Assembly (NCBI GenBank): GCA_023393655.1
Contig: JAEWKP010000295.1
Coordinates: 1-18,834 of the forward strand
From: Pseudomonadota bacterium
Lineage (GTDB): Bacteria > Pseudomonadota > Alphaproteobacteria > Rhizobiales > Beijerinckiaceae
DNA length: 18,834 bases
Direction of reading: 5' to 3'
Made by a program: the position numbers and the translations under genes. The notes under the pieces were generated by a model, which saw nothing but the letters and a program-made list of their open reading frames with translations, ran no database searches and was not told where the DNA came from. Numbering within the stretch: position 1 is the first letter of the stretch; each line of letters begins with the position of its first letter. This document shows, piece by piece, positions 1-6,373 of the stretch.

Positions 1-14
1 AGCCGGAGCCTCCC

Positions 15-1604
15 ATGCCCGCACCCAAGGTCCTGATTTCCGACGCCCTCTCGCCCGCCGCCGTGCAGATCTTCAAGGATCGCGGCATCGACGTGACCTT
101 CGATCCGAACCTCGGCAAGGACAAGGACAAGCTGGCCAGCGTCATCGGCGACTATGACGGCCTCGCCATCCGCTCGGCCACCAAGGCGACCGCCAAGCTG
201 CTGGAGCAGGCGACGAACCTGAAGGTCATCGGCCGCGCCGGCATCGGCGTCGACAATGTCGAGATTCCGGCCGCGACCGCGCGCGGCGTGATCGTGATGA
301 ACACGCCCTTCGGCAACTCGATCACCACCGCCGAGCACGCCCTCGCCATGATGTTCGCGCTCGCCCGCCAGATCCCCTCGGCCGATACCTCGACCCAGGC
401 CGGCAAGTGGGAAAAGAACCGCTTCATGGGCGTCGAGATCACGGCCAAGACGCTCGGCCTGATCGGCGCCGGCAATATCGGCTCGATCGTCGCCGAGCGC
501 GCCATCGGCCTGAAGATGCGCGTCATCGCCTATGACCCCTATCTCTCGCCGGAACGCGCGGTCGCGCTCGGCGTCGAGAAGGTCGAGCTGGACGAGCTCT
601 TGAAGCGCGCCGACTTCATCACGCTGCACGTACCCATGACCGAGAAGACCAAGAACATCCTCTCCTCCGAGAACCTCGCCAAGACCAAGAAGGGCGTGCG
701 CATCATCAACTGCGCCCGCGGCGGCCTCGTCGACGAGCAGGCGCTGGCCGATCTGATCAAGTCCGGCCATGTCGCCGGCGCCGCCTTCGACGTGTTCTCG
801 CAGGAGCCGGCCGAGCAGAACCCGCTCTTCGGGCTCGACAACGTCGTCTGCACGCCGCATCTCGGCGCCTCCACCAACGAGGCGCAGGAGAATGTCGCGC
901 TACAGGTCGCCGAGCAGATGAGCGACTACCTGCTCAAGGGCGCGATCACCAACGCGGTGAACTTCCCCTCGATCACCGCCGAGGAAGCGCCGCGCGTGAA
1001 GCCTTTCGTCGATCTCGCCGAGAAGCTCGGCTCCTTCCTCGGCCAGCTCACCGAGGCACCGGTCCAGGGCATCCGCATCGAGTACGAGGGCGCGGTCGCG
1101 AGCCTCAACCTCAAGGCGATCTCGGCCGCCGCGATTACTGGCGTGCTGCGTCCCTTCCTGCCCGAGATCAACATGGTCAACTCGGCCATGGTGGCGTAGG
1201 AGAAGGGCATCGTCGTCGAGGAACAGACCCGCGAGGTCGCCGGCAATCTCGAAAGCGTCATCCGCATCGTCGTCGAGGCCGAGGACATGCCGCGTCATGC
1301 CTCGGGCACCGTCTTCCATGACGGCAAGCCGCGCATCGTCGAGGTCCGCGACATCGCCATCGATGCCGAGTTCGCGCCGCACATGCTCTATGTCCGCAAT
1401 GCCGACAAGCCGGGCTTCATCGGCCAGTTCGGCTCGCTTCTGGGCGGCGCCGGCGTCAATGTCGCGACCTTCGCGCTCGGCCGCGACAAGCCGGGCGGCG
1501 ACGCGATCTGCTATGTCGCGGTCGACGAGCCGATCTCGGATGAGCTGCTCGACAAGATCCACGCGATCCCGATGGTCAAGCGCGCCCGACGCCTGAAGTT
1601 CTGA
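15..1604 (+). pseudogene. serA: D-3-phosphoglycerate dehydrogenase, interrupted by an in-frame TAG
   Basis: SerA oxidises 3-phosphoglycerate with NAD, the first step of serine synthesis in the cytosol. The reading frame would be 529 residues, the usual size of the long bacterial form, but a TAG at 1197-1199 (codon 395) stops it. Before the stop lie the NAD-binding GAGNIG (151-156) and the catalytic Arg235 (NCARGG), Glu264 (QEP) and His282 (PHLGAST). After the stop the same frame continues without a shift to TGA at 1602-1604 and encodes the rest of the allosteric substrate-binding domain plus a C-terminal ACT domain (from about residue 456, HMLYV). The family usually has Lys or Arg at the stop position, so AAG to TAG is the simplest change. 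The ATG at 1287 has only a GAGG two bases upstream, so separate translation of the ACT part looks poor. A 394-residue product would keep the catalytic core but lose serine feedback. Start: ATG at 15 after GGAG. Family certain; functional status unknown. Confidence 0.9.
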
Positions 1605-1643
1605 TCCGCCGGTCCGGCGCCCCAGCGCCGCCGCAATTCTCGT

Positions 1644-1667
1644 CCCCTGTGGTGCCCGCCACAGGGG
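1644..1667 (+). terminator. Perfect hairpin between serA and the beta-lactamase, overlapping its RBS
   Basis: The arms 1644-1652 (CCCCTGTGG) and 1659-1667 (CCACAGGGG) pair perfectly over 9 bp with a 6-base loop, followed by ATTT. It lies 40 bases after the serA stop and could end the serA transcript. Its 3' arm also contains the only Shine-Dalgarno-like run (AGGGG, 1663-1667) for the ATG at 1674, so the folded hairpin would hide that ribosome-binding site. The U-tract is short, so the terminator role is uncertain. The structure itself is read directly. Confidence 0.5.
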
Positions 1668-1673
1668 ATTTCC

Positions 1674-2675
1674 ATGTCTGCCCGCCTTCGCCTCGCCGCC
1701 GCTGCCCTCGCCTGCCTGACAGCCGCTCCCGCCCTCGCCGACTGGGATCGCGACAAGCTCGACAAGGCGATCGAAGGCATCGAGCAGGCCTCGAAGGGCC
1801 GCCTCGGCGTCGCGCTGATGGACCTGCGCGATCGCAAGCTCTGGTCGCATCGCGGCTCCGAGACCTTCCCGATGCAGAGCGTGTTCAAGCTGCCATTGGC
1901 GGTCGCGGTGCTGCAGCAGGTCGAGGCCGGGAAGTTCAAGCTCGACCAGCCGATCACCGTGACCCGCAAGGATTTCTCGCTGTTCCACAGCCCGCTCGCC
2001 AAGAATTTCAAGGGCGAGCGCAACGACTATCCGCTGCGCGAGCTGATCCGGCTCGCCGCCGGCGAAAGCGACAACACCGCCGCCGACCTGCTGATGCGGG
2101 AGATCGGCGGCCCGCAGGTGATCACGAAGATGCTGCGCGACGGCGGCATCACCGGCCTGTCGGTCGACCGCTACGAGCGGCAGTTCCAGCCGGAGATCTA
2201 CGGGCTCAAGGGTTTTAGCTGGGACGAGGTCGTGGACGAGAAGGCCTTCCGGGCGGAGCTCAAGGCGATGCGGCCGCGCCTGCGTATCGCCGCCCTGTCG
2301 AATGCGCTGAAGGACAAGCGCGACGCCTCGACGCCCGAGGCGAGCGCGCTCTTCCTCGAAGCCTTCGCGAGGGGCAACTGGCTGCGCGATCCCGCGCATG
2401 GCGCCTTCATCGAGAAGATCATCTCGGAATCGAAGGTCGGGACCGACCGGCTCAAGGCCGGCCTGCCGGCGGGCTCGCGCCTCGCCCATCGTACCGGGCT
2501 CGGCCTCACCACCGACGGGATCAACCACGCCACCAACGATATCGGCATCACGACGCTGCCGGACGGGCGGCGCTTCGTCATCGTGACCTATCTCGCCGGT
2601 TCCCGCGCCGCTGCCGACGCGCGCTCGGCGGCGCTGGCGGATGTGGCGCGGCTCGCGGCCTCGGCGCTGCGTTGA
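1674..2675 (+). CDS. Class A serine beta-lactamase family protein, exported
   Basis: Penicillin-binding fold hydrolase, probably a periplasmic class A beta-lactamase of 333 residues. The signal peptide spans about residues 1-22 (hydrophobic, ending APALA-D). Active-site elements in order are SVFK (Ser69, Lys72), SDN (132-134), an omega-loop Glu168 in DRYERQFQ, and HRTG (272-275) in place of the common KTG. Glu168 aligns with Ambler Glu166. The position of Ambler Asn170 is Gln172. About 40 extra residues (roughly 175-215) sit between the omega loop and the DASTPEA segment, which matches the DTTTP-type motif. This explains a length above the usual 280-300. Start: ATG 1674 with AGGGG six bases upstream and a signal peptide directly after. 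The gene converges on the PLP enzyme gene that ends 25 bases away. Family membership is firm; substrate range and real beta-lactam activity are not known. Confidence 0.88.
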   Translation: MSARLRLAAAALACLTAAPALADWDRDKLDKAIEGIEQASKGRLGVALMDLRDRKLWSHRGSETFPMQSVFKLPLAVAVLQQVEAGKFKLDQPITVTRKDFSLFHSPLAKNFKGERNDYPLRELIRLAAGESDNTAADLLMREIGGPQVITKMLRDGGITGLSVDRYERQFQPEIYGLKGFSWDEVVDEKAFRAELKAMRPRLRIAALSNALKDKRDASTPEASALFLEAFARGNWLRDPAHGAFIEKIISESKVGTDRLKAGLPAGSRLAHRTGLGLTTDGINHATNDIGITTLPDGRRFVIVTYLAGSRAAADARSAALADVARLAASALR

Positions 2676-2700
2676 ACCGCGCGGGCCGGATCCCTGGACT

Positions 2701-3630
2701 TCAGCGGAAGATGTCCGTGCTCAGATAGCGCAGTCCCGAATCCGGAACGAGGGTGGCGACGGTGGCTCCCGGGCCGAGCCTTTCGGCCACTCGCAGCGCT
2801 GCCACAACGTTGGCCCCGGTCGAGGTCCCCGCGAAGATGGCCTCCTCCTTCGCCAGCCGCCGCGCCATGTCCTTCGCCTCGGCGGTCGAAACGACGAGGA
2901 TGTCATCCACCTCGCCCCTGTTCCAGAGCGGCGGCAGGAACCCGACGCCGATTCCCTCGATCTGATGCGATCCCGGCGACCCGCCCGACAGAACGGCCGA
3001 TTCCGCAGGTTCCACCGCAATCGTGAGGATATCGCGCTTGTGCCGCCTGAGCGCCCTGCTGGTCCCGTGAAGGGAATGCGCCGTGCTCACCGCGTGGACG
3101 AATGCATCGACCTTGCCCGCGGTCTGCCGCCATATCTCGTCGCCGAGAGCGAAATAGCCGGCGGTGCCATCCTCGTTCTTCAACTGATCGGCGAGCCAGT
3201 GCGATGGCCGTGCACCAACCTCCAAGGCCTTGGCGATCATGGCGTTGACGAGATCTTTGGTGATTCCCCGGCCGTTGCTGTCGATCTCGGTGAGCTCCGC
3301 ACCGAAAGCCAGCATCGTGCGCCGCTTTTCCTCGCTGAAGGCATCCGAATAGATGAGGTGGGCCTTGTAGCCCAGGGCGCGCGCGACGAAGGCCAGCGAT
3401 ATGCCGGTGGTGCCCGCCGTGTATTCGACGATCGTGCCTCCAGGCGGCAGCGCGCCCTTGGCGATAGCGCCCTCCACCACGGCCCGTGCAACGCGGTCCT
3501 TCATGCTCCCGGTCGGATTCGCGGATTCAAGCTTGACGACAACCCGGCCGCTCCCTTTGGGAACGATCCTGCGGAGATCGACGAGAGGCGTGTTGCCGAT
3601 GGCGTCAAGGATGCTGAGCTGGTCTGGCAT
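2701..3630 (-). CDS. Divergent cysteine-synthase-family PLP-dependent enzyme
   Basis: 309-residue fold-type II PLP enzyme of the CysK/CBS family, which normally makes cysteine from O-acetylserine or similar substrates by beta-replacement. Visible are the N-terminal GNTPLV, the Schiff-base lysine Lys44 in GSMKDR, GTSTGAN (268-274) and the C-terminal PDSGLRYLST (296-305), whose Ser298 is placed to contact the pyridine nitrogen. Two signature sites differ. The substrate loop TSGNTG is TAGTTG (71-76), and the glycine-rich phosphate loop GTGGT is STAHS (182-186). It is therefore probably not a standard cysteine synthase, and I give no symbol. Start: ATG at 3630, because the family's N-terminus (LLxxIGNTPL-like) begins there. 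The upstream open frame to 3768 is an arginine-rich shadow. The DMT exporter gene lies 88 bases upstream on the same strand and could be co-transcribed, perhaps exporting the product. Confidence 0.85.
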   Translation of the reverse strand: MPDQLSILDAIGNTPLVDLRRIVPKGSGRVVVKLESANPTGSMKDRVARAVVEGAIAKGALPPGGTIVEYTAGTTGISLAFVARALGYKAHLIYSDAFSEEKRRTMLAFGAELTEIDSNGRGITKDLVNAMIAKALEVGARPSHWLADQLKNEDGTAGYFALGDEIWRQTAGKVDAFVHAVSTAHSLHGTSRALRRHKRDILTIAVEPAESAVLSGGSPGSHQIEGIGVGFLPPLWNRGEVDDILVVSTAEAKDMARRLAKEEAIFAGTSTGANVVAALRVAERLGPGATVATLVPDSGLRYLSTDIFR

Positions 3631-3718
3631 GGCGAGCGACCGGAGCCTCAAATCGGGATATCGGCAGAAGCGGCGACGAAATCTAGCATCGCGTCGCCGA
3701 GCACGGCGCCGACGACGC

Positions 3719-4657
3719 CTACCGCCCCAGCCGCTCGGCGATGAAGATGCCGCCGAGCACCAGCGCAAGCGCCAGCGCGTGATAGAGCCCGAAGGGCACG
3801 CCGATGATCAGCACGGCCAGGATCGGCGCGAAGACCGGCACGAGATTGACGAAGACGCCGGCCCGGCCGGGCCCGATCAGTTCGATCGCCCGCATGAAGG
3901 AGAGCTGCGAAGCGATCGACGGGAAGATCACCGTGAAGGCGAGGATCAGCCAGCCCTGCGGCGTCGGGATATAGGAACGCCCCAGCGCGATCTCGGTCGC
4001 AAGCAGCGGCAGCGATGCCAGGCCGGCGAAACAGGCCATCGCCGTGAAGAAGACGAGGCCGGGCACCGCCGGCCGCTTGCGCACGCCCACCGTAAAGCCT
4101 GCATAAAGCACGCAGGCGATGATCATCAGCAGGTCGCCGGGCACGAAGCGGAATGCCGTGAGGACATGGATGTCGCCGCGGCTCGCGGTGACCACGACGC
4201 CGAGCAGCGTGACCGCGACGCCGATCCCCTGCATGAGGGTGATCCGCGTGCGGAACACCAGGAAGGCGCCCATCAGCACGAAGACCGGGATCGAGCCTTG
4301 CAGGATGCCGATATTGATCGCGCTGGTCGAATAGGCCGCAAGATACATCAGGGTGTTGAAGGCGGTGAAGCCGAGCGCGCCGAGCAGCGCGATCAGCCGC
4401 CAATGCGCGCGTAGGGTCGGCCAATGCGTCCGCAACTGGTCGCGCAGCAGCCAGGGCATGATCGCGCAGACCGCCACCCAGCGCAGCGAGGTCAGCATCA
4501 TCGGCGAGATGTTGCCGACGGCGAGCCGGCTCGCCACGGCATTGCCGGCCCACATCATTGTGGTCAACACCATCAGCAGATAGGCATTGCCCCAGGCGCG
4601 TTGCAGCCAGGTCTGGGTGGGGTGCACGTTTCGGCCCTGTTGCGAGAAAGGGCTCAT
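3719..4657 (-). CDS. DMT-superfamily (EamA) transporter
   Basis: 312-residue inner-membrane protein built of two EamA repeats with about ten hydrophobic segments. The first repeat begins near residue 25 (AYLLMVLTTMMWAGNAVASR) and ends around 160. The second runs from about 170 to 305 and carries a PxxA.L.GxxxxGE-like end region (VLIIGVPFGLYHALALALVLGG, then FIAERLG). Family members export amino acids or other small metabolites, but the substrate cannot be read from the sequence. Start: ATG 4657 with AAGGG seven bases upstream. It is divergent from the amidotransferase gene (83-base spacer) and reads toward the PLP enzyme gene, possibly as one unit. An amino-acid or thiol exporter would suit that neighbour, but this is inference only. 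Confidence 0.9.
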   Translation of the reverse strand: MSPFSQQGRNVHPTQTWLQRAWGNAYLLMVLTTMMWAGNAVASRLAVGNISPMMLTSLRWVAVCAIMPWLLRDQLRTHWPTLRAHWRLIALLGALGFTAFNTLMYLAAYSTSAINIGILQGSIPVFVLMGAFLVFRTRITLMQGIGVAVTLLGVVVTASRGDIHVLTAFRFVPGDLLMIIACVLYAGFTVGVRKRPAVPGLVFFTAMACFAGLASLPLLATEIALGRSYIPTPQGWLILAFTVIFPSIASQLSFMRAIELIGPGRAGVFVNLVPVFAPILAVLIIGVPFGLYHALALALVLGGIFIAERLGR

Positions 4658-4740
4658 GCAATACCCTTGCGTGTACCCGGCTCATATGAGATCGGGCGCA
4701 CACCTGCCCGTCGCCCTGCGCATTCCTGCGGAACGTCCCG

Positions 4741-5622
4741 ATGATCAAAACCAGCGCCCGCCCGCTCCGCCTGCTCTTCGTCGACGGCAACATGCGCGAC
4801 ACCCGCGAGGGGCTGCGCCAATCCTATGGCATGGCCTATGGCGAGGCCTATGCCGCCGAGATCGCGGCCTTCGAGCCCGGCATCGTCTCCGATATCTGCC
4901 TGCCGGCGGATGAGGGCGCGAACCTCCCCGACGGCGAAGGGCTCGAATCCTATGACGGCATCTTCCTGACCGGCTCAGCCCTGCACATCTACGACACCGC
5001 CCCGCCGGTGACGCGCCAGATCGACCTGATGCGCGCGATCTATGCCAGCGGCACGCCCTGCTTCGGCTCCTGCTGGGGCATTCAGATCGGCTCCGTCGCG
5101 GCAGGCGGCACCGTCACCGCCAATCCGAAGGGCCGCGAGACCGGCTTCGCCCGCAGGATCACGCCGACCGAGGCCGGCCGCAACCACGCCTTGCTCGCCA
5201 GCCGCCCGGCCGCCTTCGATGCCCCTGCGATCCATCTCGACACCATCGCCCTGCCGGCCCATGGCACGACGATCCTGGCCTCCAACGCCTATAGCCAGGT
5301 CCAGGCCGCCGAGATCAAGCATAATGGCGGCACCTTCTGGGGTGTGCAGTACCATCCCGAATTCTCGCTGAAGCAGATCGTCGCGATCCTCGACCGCCGC
5401 GTGCCGCTGATGATCAAGGAAGGCTTCCGCAAGGACGAGGCCTCCGCGAAAGCCTGGCTCGACGACATGCTGACGCTCGATGCCAAGCCCGACCGGCAGG
5501 ACCTTGCCTGGGCGCATGGCCTCGACCGTGAGGTGCTCGACACCGAGCGCCGCGTCACCGAACTGCGCAATTTCATGGAGCATCGCGTCAAGCCGCATGC
5601 CAGCACGCGCGGGCGCGCCTGA
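4741..5622 (+). CDS. Class I glutamine amidotransferase-like protein
   Basis: 293-residue stand-alone GATase1 domain of the GuaA-like type. The triad is visible: nucleophile Cys111 in FGSCWG, His205 and Glu207 in GVQYHPEF. Such domains release ammonia from glutamine for an acceptor enzyme, or hydrolyse gamma-glutamyl compounds when alone. No synthetase domain is fused and no partner synthetase lies nearby, so the acceptor is unknown. After the catalytic domain (about 1-215) a charged, probably helical tail of about 75 residues follows (KDEASAKAWL through VTELRNFMEHRV). Start: ATG 4741, with a modest GGAAC upstream. It is divergent from the DMT exporter gene. Confidence 0.87.
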   Translation: MIKTSARPLRLLFVDGNMRDTREGLRQSYGMAYGEAYAAEIAAFEPGIVSDICLPADEGANLPDGEGLESYDGIFLTGSALHIYDTAPPVTRQIDLMRAIYASGTPCFGSCWGIQIGSVAAGGTVTANPKGRETGFARRITPTEAGRNHALLASRPAAFDAPAIHLDTIALPAHGTTILASNAYSQVQAAEIKHNGGTFWGVQYHPEFSLKQIVAILDRRVPLMIKEGFRKDEASAKAWLDDMLTLDAKPDRQDLAWAHGLDREVLDTERRVTELRNFMEHRVKPHASTRGRA

Positions 5623-5682
5623 GCCTTCGGCGGCGCAACTCTTCCGGAACCACCTGCCTCCAAGGAAGCACTGGAACCAAGT

Positions 5683-5772
5683 CGTCATCCCGGGCTTGGC
5701 CCGGGATCCATCGTAAGGCGCTGTGCTTTACGATGGATCCCGGAGCTCCGCTTCGCTGCGTCCGGGATGACG
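5683..5772. repeat. 90-bp palindromic element folding as a perfect four-way junction (copy 1)
   Basis: Intergenic element between the amidotransferase gene and the gdx leader. Closing stem: 5683-5686 with 5769-5772. Left hairpin: 5687-5695 with 5699-5707 (9 bp, loop TTG). Central hairpin: 5708-5716 with 5728-5736 (9 bp, CCATCGTAA / TTACGATGG). Right hairpin: 5737-5744 with 5761-5768 (8 bp). Stems abut with no unpaired base at the junction. It has the look of the GTCATCCCGG-type palindromic repeats common in Hyphomicrobiales. Copy 2 at 8969-9063 has the same plan and the same junction bases. There is no transposase nearby. It may work as a REP-like element, a transcript end or a protein-binding cruciform; none of these is shown. 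Confidence 0.85.
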
Positions 5773-5843
5773 CGTTCGGATCAGAACATCCATATAGCCG
5801 CAGCCTTGCCATCGCGACTTCCGGTGGCTACCTAAGCACCCGC

Positions 5844-5904
5844 GAGGCCACGACCTCCCCCAACCTGGGACATGTGCCGGGACGACCCGGCGAACCATGG
5901 GGGA
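5844..5904 (+). promoter_or_regulatory. Guanidine-II (mini-ykkC) riboswitch candidate upstream of gdx
   Basis: Two hairpins with ACGA in their loops precede a guanidinium exporter gene. P1 is 5844-5847 with 5854-5857 (GAGG/CCTC, loop CCACGA). P2 is 5876-5881 with 5886-5891 (GCCGGG-ACGA-CCCGGC, perfect). Two short stem-loops with ACGR loops are the known signature of the guanidine-II class. The Shine-Dalgarno run GGGGG (5899-5903) lies in TGGGGGA (5898-5904), which pairs perfectly with TCCCCCA (5856-5862). That segment overlaps the 3' strand of P1. Ligand-stabilised P1 would therefore free the ribosome site, an ON switch. The odd point is that P1 has only 4 bp and two extra loop bases. The gene context makes the call likely. 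Confidence 0.72.
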
Positions 5905-5910
5905 CCCGCT

Positions 5911-6228
5911 ATGGCGTGGCTCTATCTGTTTTCTGCCGGCATTCTCGAGATCGTCTGGGCTTTCAGCATGAAGCAGTCGGACGGCTTCACGCGCCCGATG
6001 CCGACCGCGATCACCATCGTCACGATGATCGGCAGTTTCGCCCTGCTCTCGCTGGCGATGCGCTCATTGCCGCTCGGCACCGCCTATACGATCTGGACCG
6101 GCATCGGCGCGGTCGGCGCCTTCATCGTCGGCGTCACCATGCTCGGCGAGGCATTGACGCCGATGCGCATCGCCGCCGCGGTGCTGATCGTCTCCGGCCT
6201 CGTCATGATGAAGCTCTCGGCGAGCTGA
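5911..6228 (+). CDS. gdx: SMR-family guanidinium exporter (Gdx / SugE)
   Basis: 105-residue four-helix small multidrug resistance protein. It acts as a dual-topology dimer in the inner membrane and exchanges guanidinium for protons. The residues that mark the Gdx subtype are all present: Glu13, Trp16, Ser42, Tyr59 and Trp62, with the typical SDGFTRP after helix 1 and GTAYTIWTGIGAVG in helix 3. This separates it from EmrE-type polyspecific pumps. Older annotation calls this gene sugE. Start: ATG 5911, where the family N-terminus (MAWLYL) begins, with GGGGG eight bases upstream. The ATG at 5872 would lie inside riboswitch hairpin P2's flank and is rejected. Expression is probably induced by guanidine through the leader directly upstream. 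Confidence 0.93.
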   Translation: MAWLYLFSAGILEIVWAFSMKQSDGFTRPMPTAITIVTMIGSFALLSLAMRSLPLGTAYTIWTGIGAVGAFIVGVTMLGEALTPMRIAAAVLIVSGLVMMKLSAS

Positions 6229-6252
6229 CGGCCGCTCTTGCCAAAGCGGCCG
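6229..6252 (+). terminator. Hairpin directly after the gdx stop codon
   Basis: CGGCCGCT (6229-6236) pairs perfectly with AGCGGCCG (6245-6252) around an 8-base loop, starting on the base after the TGA. There is no T-tract, only CCGCCTTCTAG. It may stabilise the 3' end or act as a weak terminator separating gdx from the next leader. The structure is certain, the role is not. Confidence 0.4.
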
Positions 6253-6270
6253 CCGCCTTCTAGGCAGGCC

Positions 6271-6365
6271 GGGCCTCGGGACGACCCGCGGCCTTCGTAA
6301 CCTCACAGGGGACGGCCCCACGACGCGGAATGCTCCGCGCCGTCGCGCAACCCCGTGAGCGGAGG
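6271..6365 (+). promoter_or_regulatory. Second tandem ACGR-hairpin leader (possible guanidine-II riboswitch) upstream of an orphan atpB
   Basis: Hairpin 1 has loop ACGA (6281-6284) closed by CGGG/CCCG (6277-6280 with 6285-6288). One T/C mismatch follows, then an outer stem GGGCC (6271-6275) with GGCCT (6290-6294). Hairpin 2 is GGGG-ACGG-CCCC (6308-6319). The loops are 31 nt apart, against 32 in the gdx leader. The Shine-Dalgarno segment GGAGGCC (6361-6367) can pair with GGCCTTC (6290-6296; one G-U), which overlaps the 3' strand of hairpin 1. CTCAC plus GGGG (6302-6311, one bulged A) can pair with CCCCGTGAG (6351-6359), competing with hairpin 2. Both competing pairings fit an ON switch. Against it, hairpin 2 has only 4 bp, high GC makes such stems easier by chance, and the target gene is unexpected. 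Confidence 0.5.
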
Positions 6366-6373
6366 CCTTCGCT

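Noticed and set aside
900..2528. Long minus-strand open frame of 542 codons opposite serA and the beta-lactamase
   Set aside because: It is rich in Arg/Asp/Gly shadow composition, crosses two real genes and an intergenic hairpin, and has no family motif. High GC content gives such antisense frames.
2641..3744. Plus-strand open frame of 367 codons over the PLP enzyme gene
   Set aside because: The minus strand carries the full CysK-family motif set. The plus frame is a low-complexity shadow.
5872..5910. Upstream ATG for gdx at 5872
   Set aside because: The added 13 residues do not belong to the SMR family, and the start would sit in the riboswitch linker just before P2. ATG 5911 has the Shine-Dalgarno and the family N-terminus.
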